Source of the DNA: Gemmatimonadota bacterium | GTDB lineage: Bacteria > Gemmatimonadota > Gemmatimonadetes > Longimicrobiales > Gaopeijiaceae | DNA: 33,683 bases | Assembly: GCA_009841475.1 (NCBI GenBank) | Contig: VXLT01000272.1 | Span: forward strand, 1 to 33,683 | Direction of reading: 5' to 3' | Shown here: positions 24,837 to 33,167 of the stretch, piece after piece | How the letters are laid out: each line of letters opens with the position of its first letter | Position numbering within the stretch: position 1 is the first letter of the stretch | The notes under the pieces: model-generated | The model's database searches: none | The model's input: only the letters and a program-made list of their open reading frames with translations | Told to the model about the DNA's origin: nothing | Translations under genes and position numbers: made by a program

Positions 24837-25178
24837 CTATCTCCAGACCCATGTGTCGATACCGTTGACTTGATGATGCCGATCCCAGTGTCTCTCGATC
24901 AACTGAGCAATCTGGCGATCTGTCTCGCGCCGCAGCACTCGCCGCCACGCGTAGTCATCGCCTAGACCGCGCCCTTCCTCGTCCTCGGCGAACAGGTGCG
25001 ATAGGTTCAGCAGGGGTTCGAGGGCGTTGATGTCCCGCTCGTCGTCCGTCAGTTCATAGAGGCCCATCTCTGACAGGACCCGCTTGACCAACCTGGGGAC
25101 GGTGAATGAGGTCAACAGCAGGTGCTCGCGAACGCCCCACTGCGATGGCAGTACGCTCTCGCTGTGGCCGTGCGCCAA
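24837..25178 (-). CDS. Unknown protein, probably 5'-truncated
   Basis: About 113 residues if read from TTG 25178; no good start codon or ribosome-binding site is visible. The part from about GVREHLLLTSFTVPRLVKRV to the end (GIDTWVWR) has the look of real protein, with alternating hydrophobic and acidic helices (GLYELTDDERDINALEPL, HLFAEDEEGRG). The frame continues upstream only as Arg/Pro-rich shadow of the propeller gene. It may be the C-terminal remnant of a longer element gene cut at a junction near 25.2 kb. No family recognised. Confidence 0.45.
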   Translation of the reverse strand: MAHGHSESVLPSQWGVREHLLLTSFTVPRLVKRVLSEMGLYELTDDERDINALEPLLNLSHLFAEDEEGRGLGDDYAWRRVLRRETDRQIAQLIERHWDRHHQVNGIDTWVWR

Positions 25179-25207
25179 GTTCCCGCGGCAGATGTGTAGC
25201 CCAAGCG

Positions 25208-26551
25208 GTGCGGAGGACGAGGGACGCGGACGAGCAGGGATCGCTGTTCGCCACGCCGGAGCGACGTCCAGGATCCCCTCCGCTCCTGCCCCGGCCGGCC
25301 GCGTGCCTCGTCGTCGTGGCGTCGTTCCTCGCCCTGCCCGCGTGTGACCGGCATGGCGACGAGGCCGCTCAGGGAGAGGCCCCCCAGGAAACGGTGACCG
25401 TCCGGGATTCGGCCAACATCCGGATCGTCGAGAATCATGCCCCCGCATGGGATCCCGCCCGCTTCTGGACGGTGGACCCCGAGCCGGAGATCGTCATCGG
25501 CGGGAATCGCGCGTCCCAGGCGGCCGACGATCCCGCTCATCTGCTGTGGCGGCTAAAGGGGGCCGCGCTTCTTTCGGACGGGCGGCGGGTGGCCGTGCTC
25601 TCCGGTGGTGAGCCATGGGTGCTGGTCTTCGACACCACGGGCGCCCTTGCCGCTGCATTCGGGCGCAAGGGGCAAGGCCCCGGCGAATTCTCCTATCCCC
25701 TTCACCTTCAGGTTCTTCCTGGGGACACCATCGTGGTCTGGGACCGAATGTGGGGTCGGATCGGCCATTTCGATCCATCAGGAACGCTCCTGAGGGATCG
25801 GACCCTCGACCTGGGCGCGGTGTTCGCCGCGGCGCAGACGCCGGAGCAACGCCTGGGTGAGTCGATGGCCCTGCCCCTTCCGGACGGAACGTTCCTGGTT
25901 GACGTCAAGCCCGGGGATTGGACTCCCGTCATCGACACGCGCTACAGGGTTCCCACTGGCTTCCTGAGGGTCGACTCGGCCTACGCCACGCACTCCTTCG
26001 GGTGGTGGGACGGCCAACAAGTACTCGCGACTCGGCTACCTGTCCCCTTGCTCTTCCCGACCGAAGCGGTGTTGGCTGCGGGGGGAAGTCCCCTTTCGGT
26101 GTACATCAGCAGCGGAGACCGATATGAAGTTCACCAGTTCTCCCCGACGGGTGTCCTTCGCCGAATCATCAGGCGCACGGCGGTGGAGCCGATCCCCATC
26201 CTCGCCTCGGAAGTGGAGGCCTGGAAGGCGCGGCTGTCCATGGAGGGACCTTTGGATTGGGACGCGTGGGATCGGGTCGTGGCGCGCAATCCGCCGAGAC
26301 CGTACCGCGCGAGGGTCGCGGGGCTGATGACCGACATCGACGGGAACCTCTGGGTGGCGAACCGGCTGGACGAGCAGTCGAGCGAGTGGAGCGTCTTCGA
26401 CCCGGAGGGCCATTGGCTGGGGACGATGTCGCTGCCGTTCGGCCGAGTCACCTGGATCACGAGGGATCGCATCGTCGGGGTGCTGACCGACCCCGACACC
26501 GGCGTGGAGTCGGTGGCGGTCCACCGGCTGAACCGCACCGCGCCGCGCTGA
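25208..26551 (+). CDS. Six-bladed beta-propeller lipoprotein
   Basis: About 447 residues if started at GTG 25208, which is uncertain because the usual short signal peptide begins later. A hydrophobic stretch ending FLALPAC gives a lipobox. The mature protein then starts TVTVRDSANIRIVENHAP, followed by FGRKGQGPGEFSYPLHL and repeated beta segments such as DIDGNLWVANR. This matches the six-bladed propeller (NHL-like) lipoproteins numerous in Gemmatimonadota and relatives, of unknown role. It lies on the strand opposite to the two small genes before it and overlaps no other supported gene. Composition is similar to the backbone. Confidence 0.72.
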   Translation: MRRTRDADEQGSLFATPERRPGSPPLLPRPAACLVVVASFLALPACDRHGDEAAQGEAPQETVTVRDSANIRIVENHAPAWDPARFWTVDPEPEIVIGGNRASQAADDPAHLLWRLKGAALLSDGRRVAVLSGGEPWVLVFDTTGALAAAFGRKGQGPGEFSYPLHLQVLPGDTIVVWDRMWGRIGHFDPSGTLLRDRTLDLGAVFAAAQTPEQRLGESMALPLPDGTFLVDVKPGDWTPVIDTRYRVPTGFLRVDSAYATHSFGWWDGQQVLATRLPVPLLFPTEAVLAAGGSPLSVYISSGDRYEVHQFSPTGVLRRIIRRTAVEPIPILASEVEAWKARLSMEGPLDWDAWDRVVARNPPRPYRARVAGLMTDIDGNLWVANRLDEQSSEWSVFDPEGHWLGTMSLPFGRVTWITRDRIVGVLTDPDTGVESVAVHRLNRTAPR

Positions 26552-27057
26552 GCCGGGCGCCTGTCTTGCCCACCCCAAAGCTCGGCTAACGCTATTCAGA
26601 TAGGTCCTGCCAAACCCCGGTCGCCGCCATGTGGACCACGAGTTCGCGCCCGAAATCGGTGAGCGCATTCGACCATGCTCGGGAGTCCCGCCAATTGACT
26701 CCGGTTTTCCCGCTTTCCCGACCCGACACGACCGAACTTGGTCCAACGGCAAGAGTGGCAGATTCAGTTCGACGTTGGCGGACGTTGGCGGACCTCGTGA
26801 TGATGGCAGATGTTCAGGGTGTTGGGCATAGACACGGGGGTCCGCGGTGCCGCTATTCGATCCTCCAGCTAACCACGTACTCCTCGTCGAGAACACCCCG
26901 CAGAATCCCTGCGCGCTTCGGCGCGGGAGGTCTTGGGGGTCGAGCGCCCCGACGAGGACCGGCTCAGAAAGGCCATCGAGGAGTACCGGGGGGTTGGCTC
27001 CGCGTCCAATTAGCGGACATAGTTAGCGAACATCGAACCCCCCAAATCCCGTAACTC
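26552..27057. other. Non-coding or degenerate stretch, with a possible C-terminal gene remnant
   Basis: 506 bases without a supportable intact gene. Frame 26873-27013 on the plus strand encodes a plausible C-terminal tail (AREVLGVERPDEDRLRKAIE then EYRGVG) that lacks any start and is preceded by a stop. It could be a remnant of an antitoxin-like or other small protein. The rest shows no clear motif. Confidence 0.3.
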
Positions 27058-27246
27058 CAATCGGGGCGGCCGGATTCGAACCGGCGACCTCCTGCTCCCA
27101 AATCCCTTACACGGGACGCGAAATCACGGCAAGAAATCTCATAAGTCTAACCAGGACTGCACGATCTGCGCTTCTTGCCGTTCGGGCGTGTCTGGGTCTG
27201 CGGGACTGAAAAAGCGGGAAAATCGGGTCAAATGGAGGGCATTTGG
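27058..27246. repeat. 189-bp direct repeat, copy 2 (tRNA-Pro 3' half plus attachment-like flank)
   Basis: Gapless match to 24306-24494, offset 2752 bases, including the 10-base inverted repeat (27126-27135 and 27172-27181). Sequence on both outer sides differs from copy 1. In the tRNA part the anticodon stem reads GCAGG instead of GCCGG, so the two scars derive from slightly different tRNA-Pro versions. Confidence 0.85.
27061..27102 (-). tRNA. tRNA-Pro(UGG) 3'-half fragment, second copy
   Basis: Same extent as the first fragment: anticodon loop TTTGGGA, stem GCAGG, T-arm and acceptor CGCCCCG, discriminator A. No 5' half is adjacent. It marks a second integration junction. Confidence 0.75.
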
Positions 27247-27326
27247 AGGGGTCCCTATGCCTTTTGGACCATCCACGAGGCGGACCAAATGCTTGGCAGG
27301 AAACCAACACGCGTAATCGCTCAGGC

Positions 27327-28142
27327 TCACTCGCGGTCTTGCCCCATCACCTCAATCAACCTTCGACAGACGGGTTCCTGGACCACCTGCTCGCGGCATC
27401 TCTCGTCACCCAGGAGTTCGCGCAACAGATACTCAGCCCATTCGTGCTTCGCCGTCCTGAAGTCCCCCCGTATCTTGCGGAACACGGAGGGCCTCGGTTC
27501 GCTGGCCCTGGCCGCGCTCACGGCCGGCTGAATCACATCGCGATCGAGTCCTCCCGACCTGGACCACCGGGGCCAACCAGGAACCCGTCTTCCCACCACT
27601 CCGAGCGCCCTTCGCACACCCCCCTCGCATGCCATCAAGACCGACTCAAACATCGGGTCCATGCAAACGGTCAGGACCGTAGCTGACATCGGGGGAGGTG
27701 GCCGTTGGCGGATGGCAGGACTCGGGCGCGCTCGAAGCTCCGCATATCGAGACGCAGCGTTCTCCCGCCAGCTTGTTGGGAGCACCTCGCTTCGCGACAG
27801 GTGCCTATACAGGTCCACGCATTCCTTCCATCGGCAGGTATCTGCGTCCGGATCCCAAGGCGGCAGAAGGTCCCATGCCACGATAGCCACGTCAATGCCG
27901 TCGCCCTCGATCTCTCGAAGGATCAGTTCATCGAGACCTATCGACGCGCCACTCATGACCGGGGAACTTGGATCCATCGTGACAAGAGTCCGCTTGTCGA
28001 TCGGGACGACGCGAGCGATCGGCTGCAACCCCAACTCACGAACCAAGAGCTCGCGCCACAGTTTCTCGAAGGGATCACCGCGCCGTGTCGGCTGTCCCCG
28101 GCTGCCTTCCGCGAAGAGCACGATGGTTGGCAGGGATGTCAC
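27327..28142 (-). CDS. Putative TOPRIM/DUF4276-like partner of the AAA ATPase
   Basis: About 271 residues. A conserved-looking start TIVLFAEGSRG (Glu12) is followed by IDVAIVAWDLLPPW (Asp91) and a DPDAD cluster (97-101), an arrangement that could form a TOPRIM-type metal site. VLTVCMDPMFESVLMACE resembles the CMExW segment of DUF4276 proteins. No database check was possible, so the family call is tentative. GTG 28142 is chosen: it follows AGGGG by 4 bases and comes 7 bases after the ATPase stop. TOPRIM-like proteins next to ABC-class ATPases act as nuclease effectors in several anti-phage systems, such as PARIS AriB or OLD-type systems. Here that is inference from arrangement. Confidence 0.55.
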   Translation of the reverse strand: MTSLPTIVLFAEGSRGQPTRRGDPFEKLWRELLVRELGLQPIARVVPIDKRTLVTMDPSSPVMSGASIGLDELILREIEGDGIDVAIVAWDLLPPWDPDADTCRWKECVDLYRHLSRSEVLPTSWRENAASRYAELRARPSPAIRQRPPPPMSATVLTVCMDPMFESVLMACEGGVRRALGVVGRRVPGWPRWSRSGGLDRDVIQPAVSAARASEPRPSVFRKIRGDFRTAKHEWAEYLLRELLGDERCREQVVQEPVCRRLIEVMGQDRE

Positions 28143-28149
28143 CTCACCC

Positions 28150-29412
28150 CTACTCGCGGTTGCCTTCCATGACGTAGATGGAACCCGGAGGAACTCGGCC
28201 CTGATATCGTTTGACCGCTTCTCGATCGGCAAAGCGAGCGTATCGGGTCTCGCCCTCCGAACGGGTAACCTCCAGAATGTCCTGGACGCGCACGCTGTCG
28301 AGCAACCACGGCGAGTGAGTCGTCACGATCACTTGAACGCCACGCTCTGCCGCAGATTGGAGCTGCTCCAGAACCGCGATCACCGTCCAAGGATCAAGCC
28401 CGTTTTCGATCTCTTCGATGCAAAGAAGGGAAGGAGGAGGGTCACGTTGCAGGAGGGCGAGGATCGCGGTAATCCTCCGAGTGCCTTCCGACAGCATCCA
28501 CGCTGGTACGGCCAACTGGTACCTGCCGGTTCGCCCACGATAAGGCATTCGCTCTTTGAGCGAATAGAAGACCCGCTCGTCCCGCCCCATGGTCGGCTGG
28601 GATACCTCGACGCCCCGGATGTCGGGAAGAATGCGCCGTATGGCAGCGATGAGGTCCTTGGTCTGATCCTGGTCGAGTTCGTTCAAGAGAGCAGGCAGGT
28701 TTTGCCCCTCCTCATCCAACAAAGGCTCGAACGAGCGTCGCCGTGCGTGTGATCCTCGTGACAAGCGGTTTGGACTCAACCGTAAGAACACGGCTCGATC
28801 CCAGAAATCCTGAAGGCGTCCCAAGAACCCTGCGGGGGAAGATGCCTGGTTGTCAGCATCACTAACGGACGCACCCACCCGGGCCAGAGCCAGCCGATCC
28901 GGCTCAGTAAACCAGACGAGGCCGCCACCCCGCTCCCCGGCGCCAGGATCATCAAAACTCACCACACGGCGTCCCCTGTCGTCGACCGACCGTACCACAT
29001 CGACCGGATCGCCGCCGTCCTTCTTGACGCTGAGCCTCTCACTCATGACGGCAGGAGTCGCTCCATCCTCAGATTCACGCACCTTGAGTGTGTACGACAC
29101 CGAAGTTTCGGCGACCGGCTCACGCCAAGAGATGTCGATGCAGAAATAGGGGATCTGCGTCCGCGAGCGGAGATTAATCAGGTCATGGACACCATGGTAC
29201 CGTTCCGACGCTGCCCTCGCATCCTGCCGTATCGTGCCGTCGAGCCATTGGAGTGCTTCCAGTAGTGTGCTCTTCCCAGTCCCGTTGCGTCCAATGACCA
29301 CGTTGAACCCGCCCAACCGGATGGGATCGGGCTTGAAAGCCGCCTTGAATCGCTCGAGGCGCACCGCCACCAACGAGAGAGTGGATTGAGGGTCGGATTG
29401 GGATGGAGGCAT
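28150..29412 (-). CDS. AAA family ATPase, ABC/OLD/RecF-like
   Basis: 420 residues. The N-terminus has LVAVRLERFKAAF and Walker A GRNGTGKST (41-49). After a long insert comes an ABC signature-like LSEGTRR, Walker B SLLCIEEIENGLDP and switch histidine TTHSPWLLD. This is the AAA_21/AAA_15 class found in OLD nucleases, AriA and many defence operons. The protein has no C-terminal TOPRIM domain of its own, unlike class 1 OLD; the next gene 7 bases downstream probably supplies the effector. It is preceded by a 302-base gap and the HNH-like gene. ATG 29412 has only a weak ribosome-binding site. Confidence 0.88.
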   Translation of the reverse strand: MPPSQSDPQSTLSLVAVRLERFKAAFKPDPIRLGGFNVVIGRNGTGKSTLLEALQWLDGTIRQDARAASERYHGVHDLINLRSRTQIPYFCIDISWREPVAETSVSYTLKVRESEDGATPAVMSERLSVKKDGGDPVDVVRSVDDRGRRVVSFDDPGAGERGGGLVWFTEPDRLALARVGASVSDADNQASSPAGFLGRLQDFWDRAVFLRLSPNRLSRGSHARRRSFEPLLDEEGQNLPALLNELDQDQTKDLIAAIRRILPDIRGVEVSQPTMGRDERVFYSLKERMPYRGRTGRYQLAVPAWMLSEGTRRITAILALLQRDPPPSLLCIEEIENGLDPWTVIAVLEQLQSAAERGVQVIVTTHSPWLLDSVRVQDILEVTRSEGETRYARFADREAVKRYQGRVPPGSIYVMEGNRE

Positions 29413-29714
29413 GGTAGCGCGTCGATAGGTCCTCGGGCTGCGGATCCTGCCTTGAACAGGAGCACTGAAGGAATGATGATGTCGGCCAGAGAATCTGGCG
29501 AACCGACAGCAATGACTGCAAGCACCGAGGGATCAGAAGACCTTCGGTACTCGCACCACCCCCGCACCTCGACGGCACCGCGTCCGCACGTCAGCACCAG
29601 GAGTCACCAACCGTCACTGTGACCCAAGTCGTGACACTCGGAGGCATCGAGTGCGGCAGTCCGAGAACTAGGCGAGGCCCAAGCTTCCCGGCACACCAGG
29701 GTGGGTGGCGGGGA
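29413..29714. other. Gap between HNH-like gene and ATPase gene
   Basis: 302 bases with no gene I can support. Short minus-strand frames run into the ATPase but lack starts and family features. It may hold a separate promoter for the ATPase pair; no clear -35/-10 is visible. Confidence 0.3.
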
Positions 29715-30158
29715 TCACGAAGATGAAGCTTGAGCGCCGAGGAGAGTCTCACAGAACGTTCGGAGTTCCTCCACGGTGAGATCGTTCTTACAGTCGTTCG
29801 TTCTCCAGCCACAGATCCGGAAGTCCGCTCGCTTCGATTCGGGATCCGCATGATCGACGGTCGGAAGGAGGGCGAATCGCTTCTTGTACTTGACGCCCTG
29901 GCGTTGGCTATCCCGGTTGTCGTATTGGCTGATGAGGGACCAGTCCAACTCCTCGTGGGTGTAGAAGTCTCGACCGCTGGACTCCAAGACAGCCCGATGG
30001 ATGGCCTGCTTGTAGCTGGACACGCGTATGGGCAGGTTCCATCTCCTCCTGTCACGGCGGGCATGCGCCCGTGCCTTGCGATGAAGCCACCGGACGTAGA
30101 CTTGGCGGGTGACTACCGCGTCGTCGAGAAACGGTGGCAACTCGTACTTGATAGCCAT
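29715..30158 (-). CDS. HNH-like small protein downstream of the restriction-modification gene
   Basis: 147 residues. The N-terminal half is basic (WLHRKARAHARRDRRRW). The C-terminal half contains ALLPTVDHADP, then ADFRICGWRTNDCKNDLT and EELRTFC, an order of His, Asn and Lys like a zinc-free HNH (beta-beta-alpha metal) nuclease. The ATG lies 26 bases after the restriction-modification gene stop, so co-transcription is likely. It might be an accessory nuclease or specificity partner. I recognise the motif arrangement but cannot name the family. Confidence 0.55.
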   Translation of the reverse strand: MAIKYELPPFLDDAVVTRQVYVRWLHRKARAHARRDRRRWNLPIRVSSYKQAIHRAVLESSGRDFYTHEELDWSLISQYDNRDSQRQGVKYKKRFALLPTVDHADPESKRADFRICGWRTNDCKNDLTVEELRTFCETLLGAQASSS

Positions 30159-30184
30159 GCGTGGTCCGGTCTTCCGTCGAGCGA

Positions 30185-33031
30185 TCAGCGCTGGTTGCGT
30201 TCCAGCAGGCCCTTCAGGGCCGCGTCATCCATGATGTCGGCGGGCCAGCCGTAGGCGGCGGCTACGGCGGCATCGAGTCGGGTGTGGGCGTCGGACAGCC
30301 ACTGTGGCCGAGCGTTGTAGAGGTTGGTGAGGGTCCGCTTCTTGAGTGCCGTCGCCGCCTTCTTGTCCCGCGGCACCGGACGCCGGGGATAGCCGGGAGA
30401 GGGCTCCTCGACCCACTCCACCCAGTCGGGCGGGTTCAGCCACCGATCACGGAGTGCGACGAGTCGCCGCGCTGCAGAAGCGATGGTCTGCGCGCGTGGG
30501 TCTGTGACGTAGTCAGTCGCGGCACTGTCGGGCGAGAGCCCGTCCGGGAAGGGGAAGGTCTCGAAGGTCGTGGTGGGGGTGTAGCGGGGACGGTCCTCCA
30601 AGCTGGTCCCTTTGCGCAGCGCCCAGACCTCGTGGAACCGGCTGTGCAGGATCCCGAAGGTGGTGTCGTCGTCGCGGGCGATGACGATCAGTTGGTGGTC
30701 GGGACAGACACGAGCATCGAGCCATGCGAAGAGGCGGTGCTTCGCGACAGTGGGCGTGACGATGTACCGCGATAGGCCATCAAGGGCGCTCCACATCCCC
30801 TGTCTTGGCTCGACATGCCGCCACCAGTTGCGGCGGTAGGACTCGCGACGATTCCGCTGTCGCATCGGGTGAACGTACTCCTGCGCGTGCTGGAACGGAG
30901 CTTCGTACAGGGCGGCCTCTTCCCTCACCATCGTCCAGCCGAAATCGACGATCCACTTGTCTGCGGGTCTCCGGGTGACGGCCATACCGTTCATCCACGG
31001 CCTAAGCACGTCCGAGTTGGGACGGCCGTTCGGATTCAAAGGCTCTTGCAGCCACTCTCGGGCCAGCTCGCCAGGGACGTCGAACGGCCCGCCTTTGGTG
31101 TCGCCCATGAATGCCACCCCCGAGTTCCGGTCGAGCCGCCGGGCCTTCGTAAGATCAACGCCGACCCCGCCGCGGCGTGCTGACAGATCCGTGTAGATCT
31201 CGTCCACCGTCCGGCCATCAAGCCGTCGCCCCGAGGCGAGTTCGTCGTCCGACTGAGAAAAGCACACCAGCGAAACGCGGACGGCCGCTCCATCAATCAC
31301 CCACGGCTCGTCACTCCAAGCGTCGAAAATCGGCCGGCCGTCTGTCGCCTTCTCCAGCGCCCGCCGATTCGCACCACCCCTGATGGAGTTGGTCGCCACC
31401 AAGCCAACCCGTGTCGAGCCGCTTTCCTGCAGATGGTCGCCAGCCTTCACGAACCAATAACAGACCAGATCTGCCTCGCGGGGCACCCGGCCCTCGTACA
31501 CCTCGAACATGGTCGAGACGTACTCCTCCCCGAGATTCGTGATGAGCAGTTTCCCGCCCAGGAAAGGCGGGTTGCCGATGATGACGTCGGCCTCGGGCCA
31601 CTCCGGCTCTGCACCTGTGGGCGTCAGAATCGCGTCACGACACTCGATCGTCTCCAGCGGGTCGAGGACGGGTTGCCGCGACCCCGGAAACCCGTTGCGG
31701 CGCATCCATTGGATTTCGCCGATCCACACCGACACGCGCGCGAGTTCGGCCGCGTAGGCGTTCAACTCGATGCCCTTCACGTTCGCGGGACCGACCGACG
31801 GGAAGCCGCGCTGGAGCCCCATCGCCTCTGCCTCCAACTGCACCCGGTGTTCCAAGTCGTGGAGGGCGTGGAGCGCCAGGTAGAGGAAGTTGCCGGACCC
31901 GCAGGCGGGATCGAGCACGGTGAACCGCCGCAACCGCTCCAAGAATGCACCCAGCAAATTCTCCGCCCGCTTTCGGTGGCGCGTCTCTGCACCCTTTGAC
32001 TTGGCTGCGCTCGCGCGCTCGATGCTCTTGGCAATCCCGGCCTTCGTGGTTTCCCACTCGGCCAGCAGGGGACGAACGATCACCGGGTCGATGATCCGCA
32101 TGATCTTGTCCCGGTCCGTGTAGTGCGCCCCGAGCTGAGACCGCTTGTCGGGGTCGAGGCCCCGCTCGAAGAGCGTCCCCAGGATCGAGGGGTCGATGTT
32201 GGACCAGTCGAGTTCAGACGCTTGCAGGGTCGTCTCGATCTGGGCCTTGTCCATGGGTAGGGTCGCGTCATCCTCGAAGAGCCCGCCGTTGAACCAATCC
32301 ACCGTCTCAAACCCTACCCTGCCCCCGACGGACATCGCCCCGAACAGGTCGCGCGCCAGCGTCGCGAAGTCATCAGGCCGCTGCCGGGCGTGTTCGAGCA
32401 TGCGGGTGAACATGGCGTTCGGGAGCAGTCCCACATCCTCGGCGAACATGCAGAAGACGAGGCGGTTGACGAAGTGAGCCACCTCCTCCGGGGGGTGGCC
32501 CTGGTCTCGGAGCGACTGAGCGAGCTGCGCGAAGGTCTTGGCGGCGCGTTCCGTGAGAGTCTGCCGGGTCTCACCCGGCCGCAGCCGCTCTGGATCGGAC
32601 ATCGCCCACTTGAGCTTGTCCCGTACGGCAGCGTCCGCGAGATCGTCCAGTTCGAACTCGTGGGTCTTGCTCACTGAGTTCGTCCAGTTCGTCCGGATCC
32701 GAAACCGGCGCATGTCCGAGACGATCAGGAGAGGCGGGTTCTCCAGCGCGAGCGCGTACTGCCTCAACTGGTCGAATGCGGCGTCGAGGTTGGCGTGCTT
32801 CCCCTTGTATTCCCAGGCGAAGCAGTGGCGCTTCCACACGTCCGCCCAGCCTCCTCCCCCGGAGTCCTTGAGGGCTCCGCGCTCGAAGCAGTAGTGGTCC
32901 CCCTTCGGGTCGGCCTCCGCCGGCGTGGGTGCGTCAAGCAAGCGGCACAGGTCGATGAAATGCTCCTGTGCTGCGGAGCGTTCCTTCAGCTCCGAGGCGT
33001 GCCACTTCGTAATGAACTCTTGGGGAGTCAC
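30185..33031 (-). CDS. MmeI-like (type IIG/IIL) single-chain restriction-modification enzyme
   Basis: 948 residues, close to MmeI in length. The N-terminal nuclease has a D-x9-E-x-K site (Asp64, Glu74, Lys76 in WADVWKRHCFAWEYKGK), the spacing known for MmeI. A helical spacer with GAHYTDRDKIMRIIDPVI leads to the methyltransferase: motif I DPACGSGNF (374-382) and motif IV NPPF (487-490), the N6-adenine type. A target-recognition domain and C-terminal helices follow (TTTFETFPFPDGL, then AYGWPADI). Such enzymes modify one strand of a short asymmetric site and cut about 20 bases away. The GTG start follows GGAG by 4 bases. It faces away from brnTA across a 104-base gap. Confidence 0.92.
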   Translation of the reverse strand: MTPQEFITKWHASELKERSAAQEHFIDLCRLLDAPTPAEADPKGDHYCFERGALKDSGGGGWADVWKRHCFAWEYKGKHANLDAAFDQLRQYALALENPPLLIVSDMRRFRIRTNWTNSVSKTHEFELDDLADAAVRDKLKWAMSDPERLRPGETRQTLTERAAKTFAQLAQSLRDQGHPPEEVAHFVNRLVFCMFAEDVGLLPNAMFTRMLEHARQRPDDFATLARDLFGAMSVGGRVGFETVDWFNGGLFEDDATLPMDKAQIETTLQASELDWSNIDPSILGTLFERGLDPDKRSQLGAHYTDRDKIMRIIDPVIVRPLLAEWETTKAGIAKSIERASAAKSKGAETRHRKRAENLLGAFLERLRRFTVLDPACGSGNFLYLALHALHDLEHRVQLEAEAMGLQRGFPSVGPANVKGIELNAYAAELARVSVWIGEIQWMRRNGFPGSRQPVLDPLETIECRDAILTPTGAEPEWPEADVIIGNPPFLGGKLLITNLGEEYVSTMFEVYEGRVPREADLVCYWFVKAGDHLQESGSTRVGLVATNSIRGGANRRALEKATDGRPIFDAWSDEPWVIDGAAVRVSLVCFSQSDDELASGRRLDGRTVDEIYTDLSARRGGVGVDLTKARRLDRNSGVAFMGDTKGGPFDVPGELAREWLQEPLNPNGRPNSDVLRPWMNGMAVTRRPADKWIVDFGWTMVREEAALYEAPFQHAQEYVHPMRQRNRRESYRRNWWRHVEPRQGMWSALDGLSRYIVTPTVAKHRLFAWLDARVCPDHQLIVIARDDDTTFGILHSRFHEVWALRKGTSLEDRPRYTPTTTFETFPFPDGLSPDSAATDYVTDPRAQTIASAARRLVALRDRWLNPPDWVEWVEEPSPGYPRRPVPRDKKAATALKKRTLTNLYNARPQWLSDAHTRLDAAVAAAYGWPADIMDDAALKGLLERNQR

Positions 33032-33135
33032 CGTTCTCCGCGTGTCGAGAGGCTCCTGTCGATCTCCTCCTCAAACTTCACCGCCCAGCCGGGATTATGT
33101 CCATTCCCGCCGTCCACACCAGACGCCCGTCGTAC

Positions 33136-33164
33136 TTGACAGCCCATTTTCTGTAGTAACATTA
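33136..33164 (+). promoter_or_regulatory. Promoter-like sequence before brnT, possibly leaderless
   Basis: TTGACA at 33136-33141 and ACATTA at 33159-33164 are separated by 17 bases. The brnT ATG is at 33168, only 3 bases after the -10 element, so the transcript would start at or beside the ATG. The arrangement is conserved in the decayed copy at 22818. Confidence 0.5.
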
Positions 33165-33167
33165 ATC

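Noticed and set aside
26629-27054. A 141-codon plus-strand frame
   Set aside because: Arg/Pro/Gly-rich translation with no motif and no ribosome-binding site; a shorter frame here looks more protein-like but has no start.
24306-27246. CRISPR array
   Set aside because: Only two copies of a long repeat, 2.7 kb apart, with genes between; no short regular repeats anywhere in the window.
29591-30064. An alternative minus-strand frame over the HNH-like gene
   Set aside because: It overlaps the better-supported HNH-like frame and its translation is Ser/Pro/Thr-rich without motifs.
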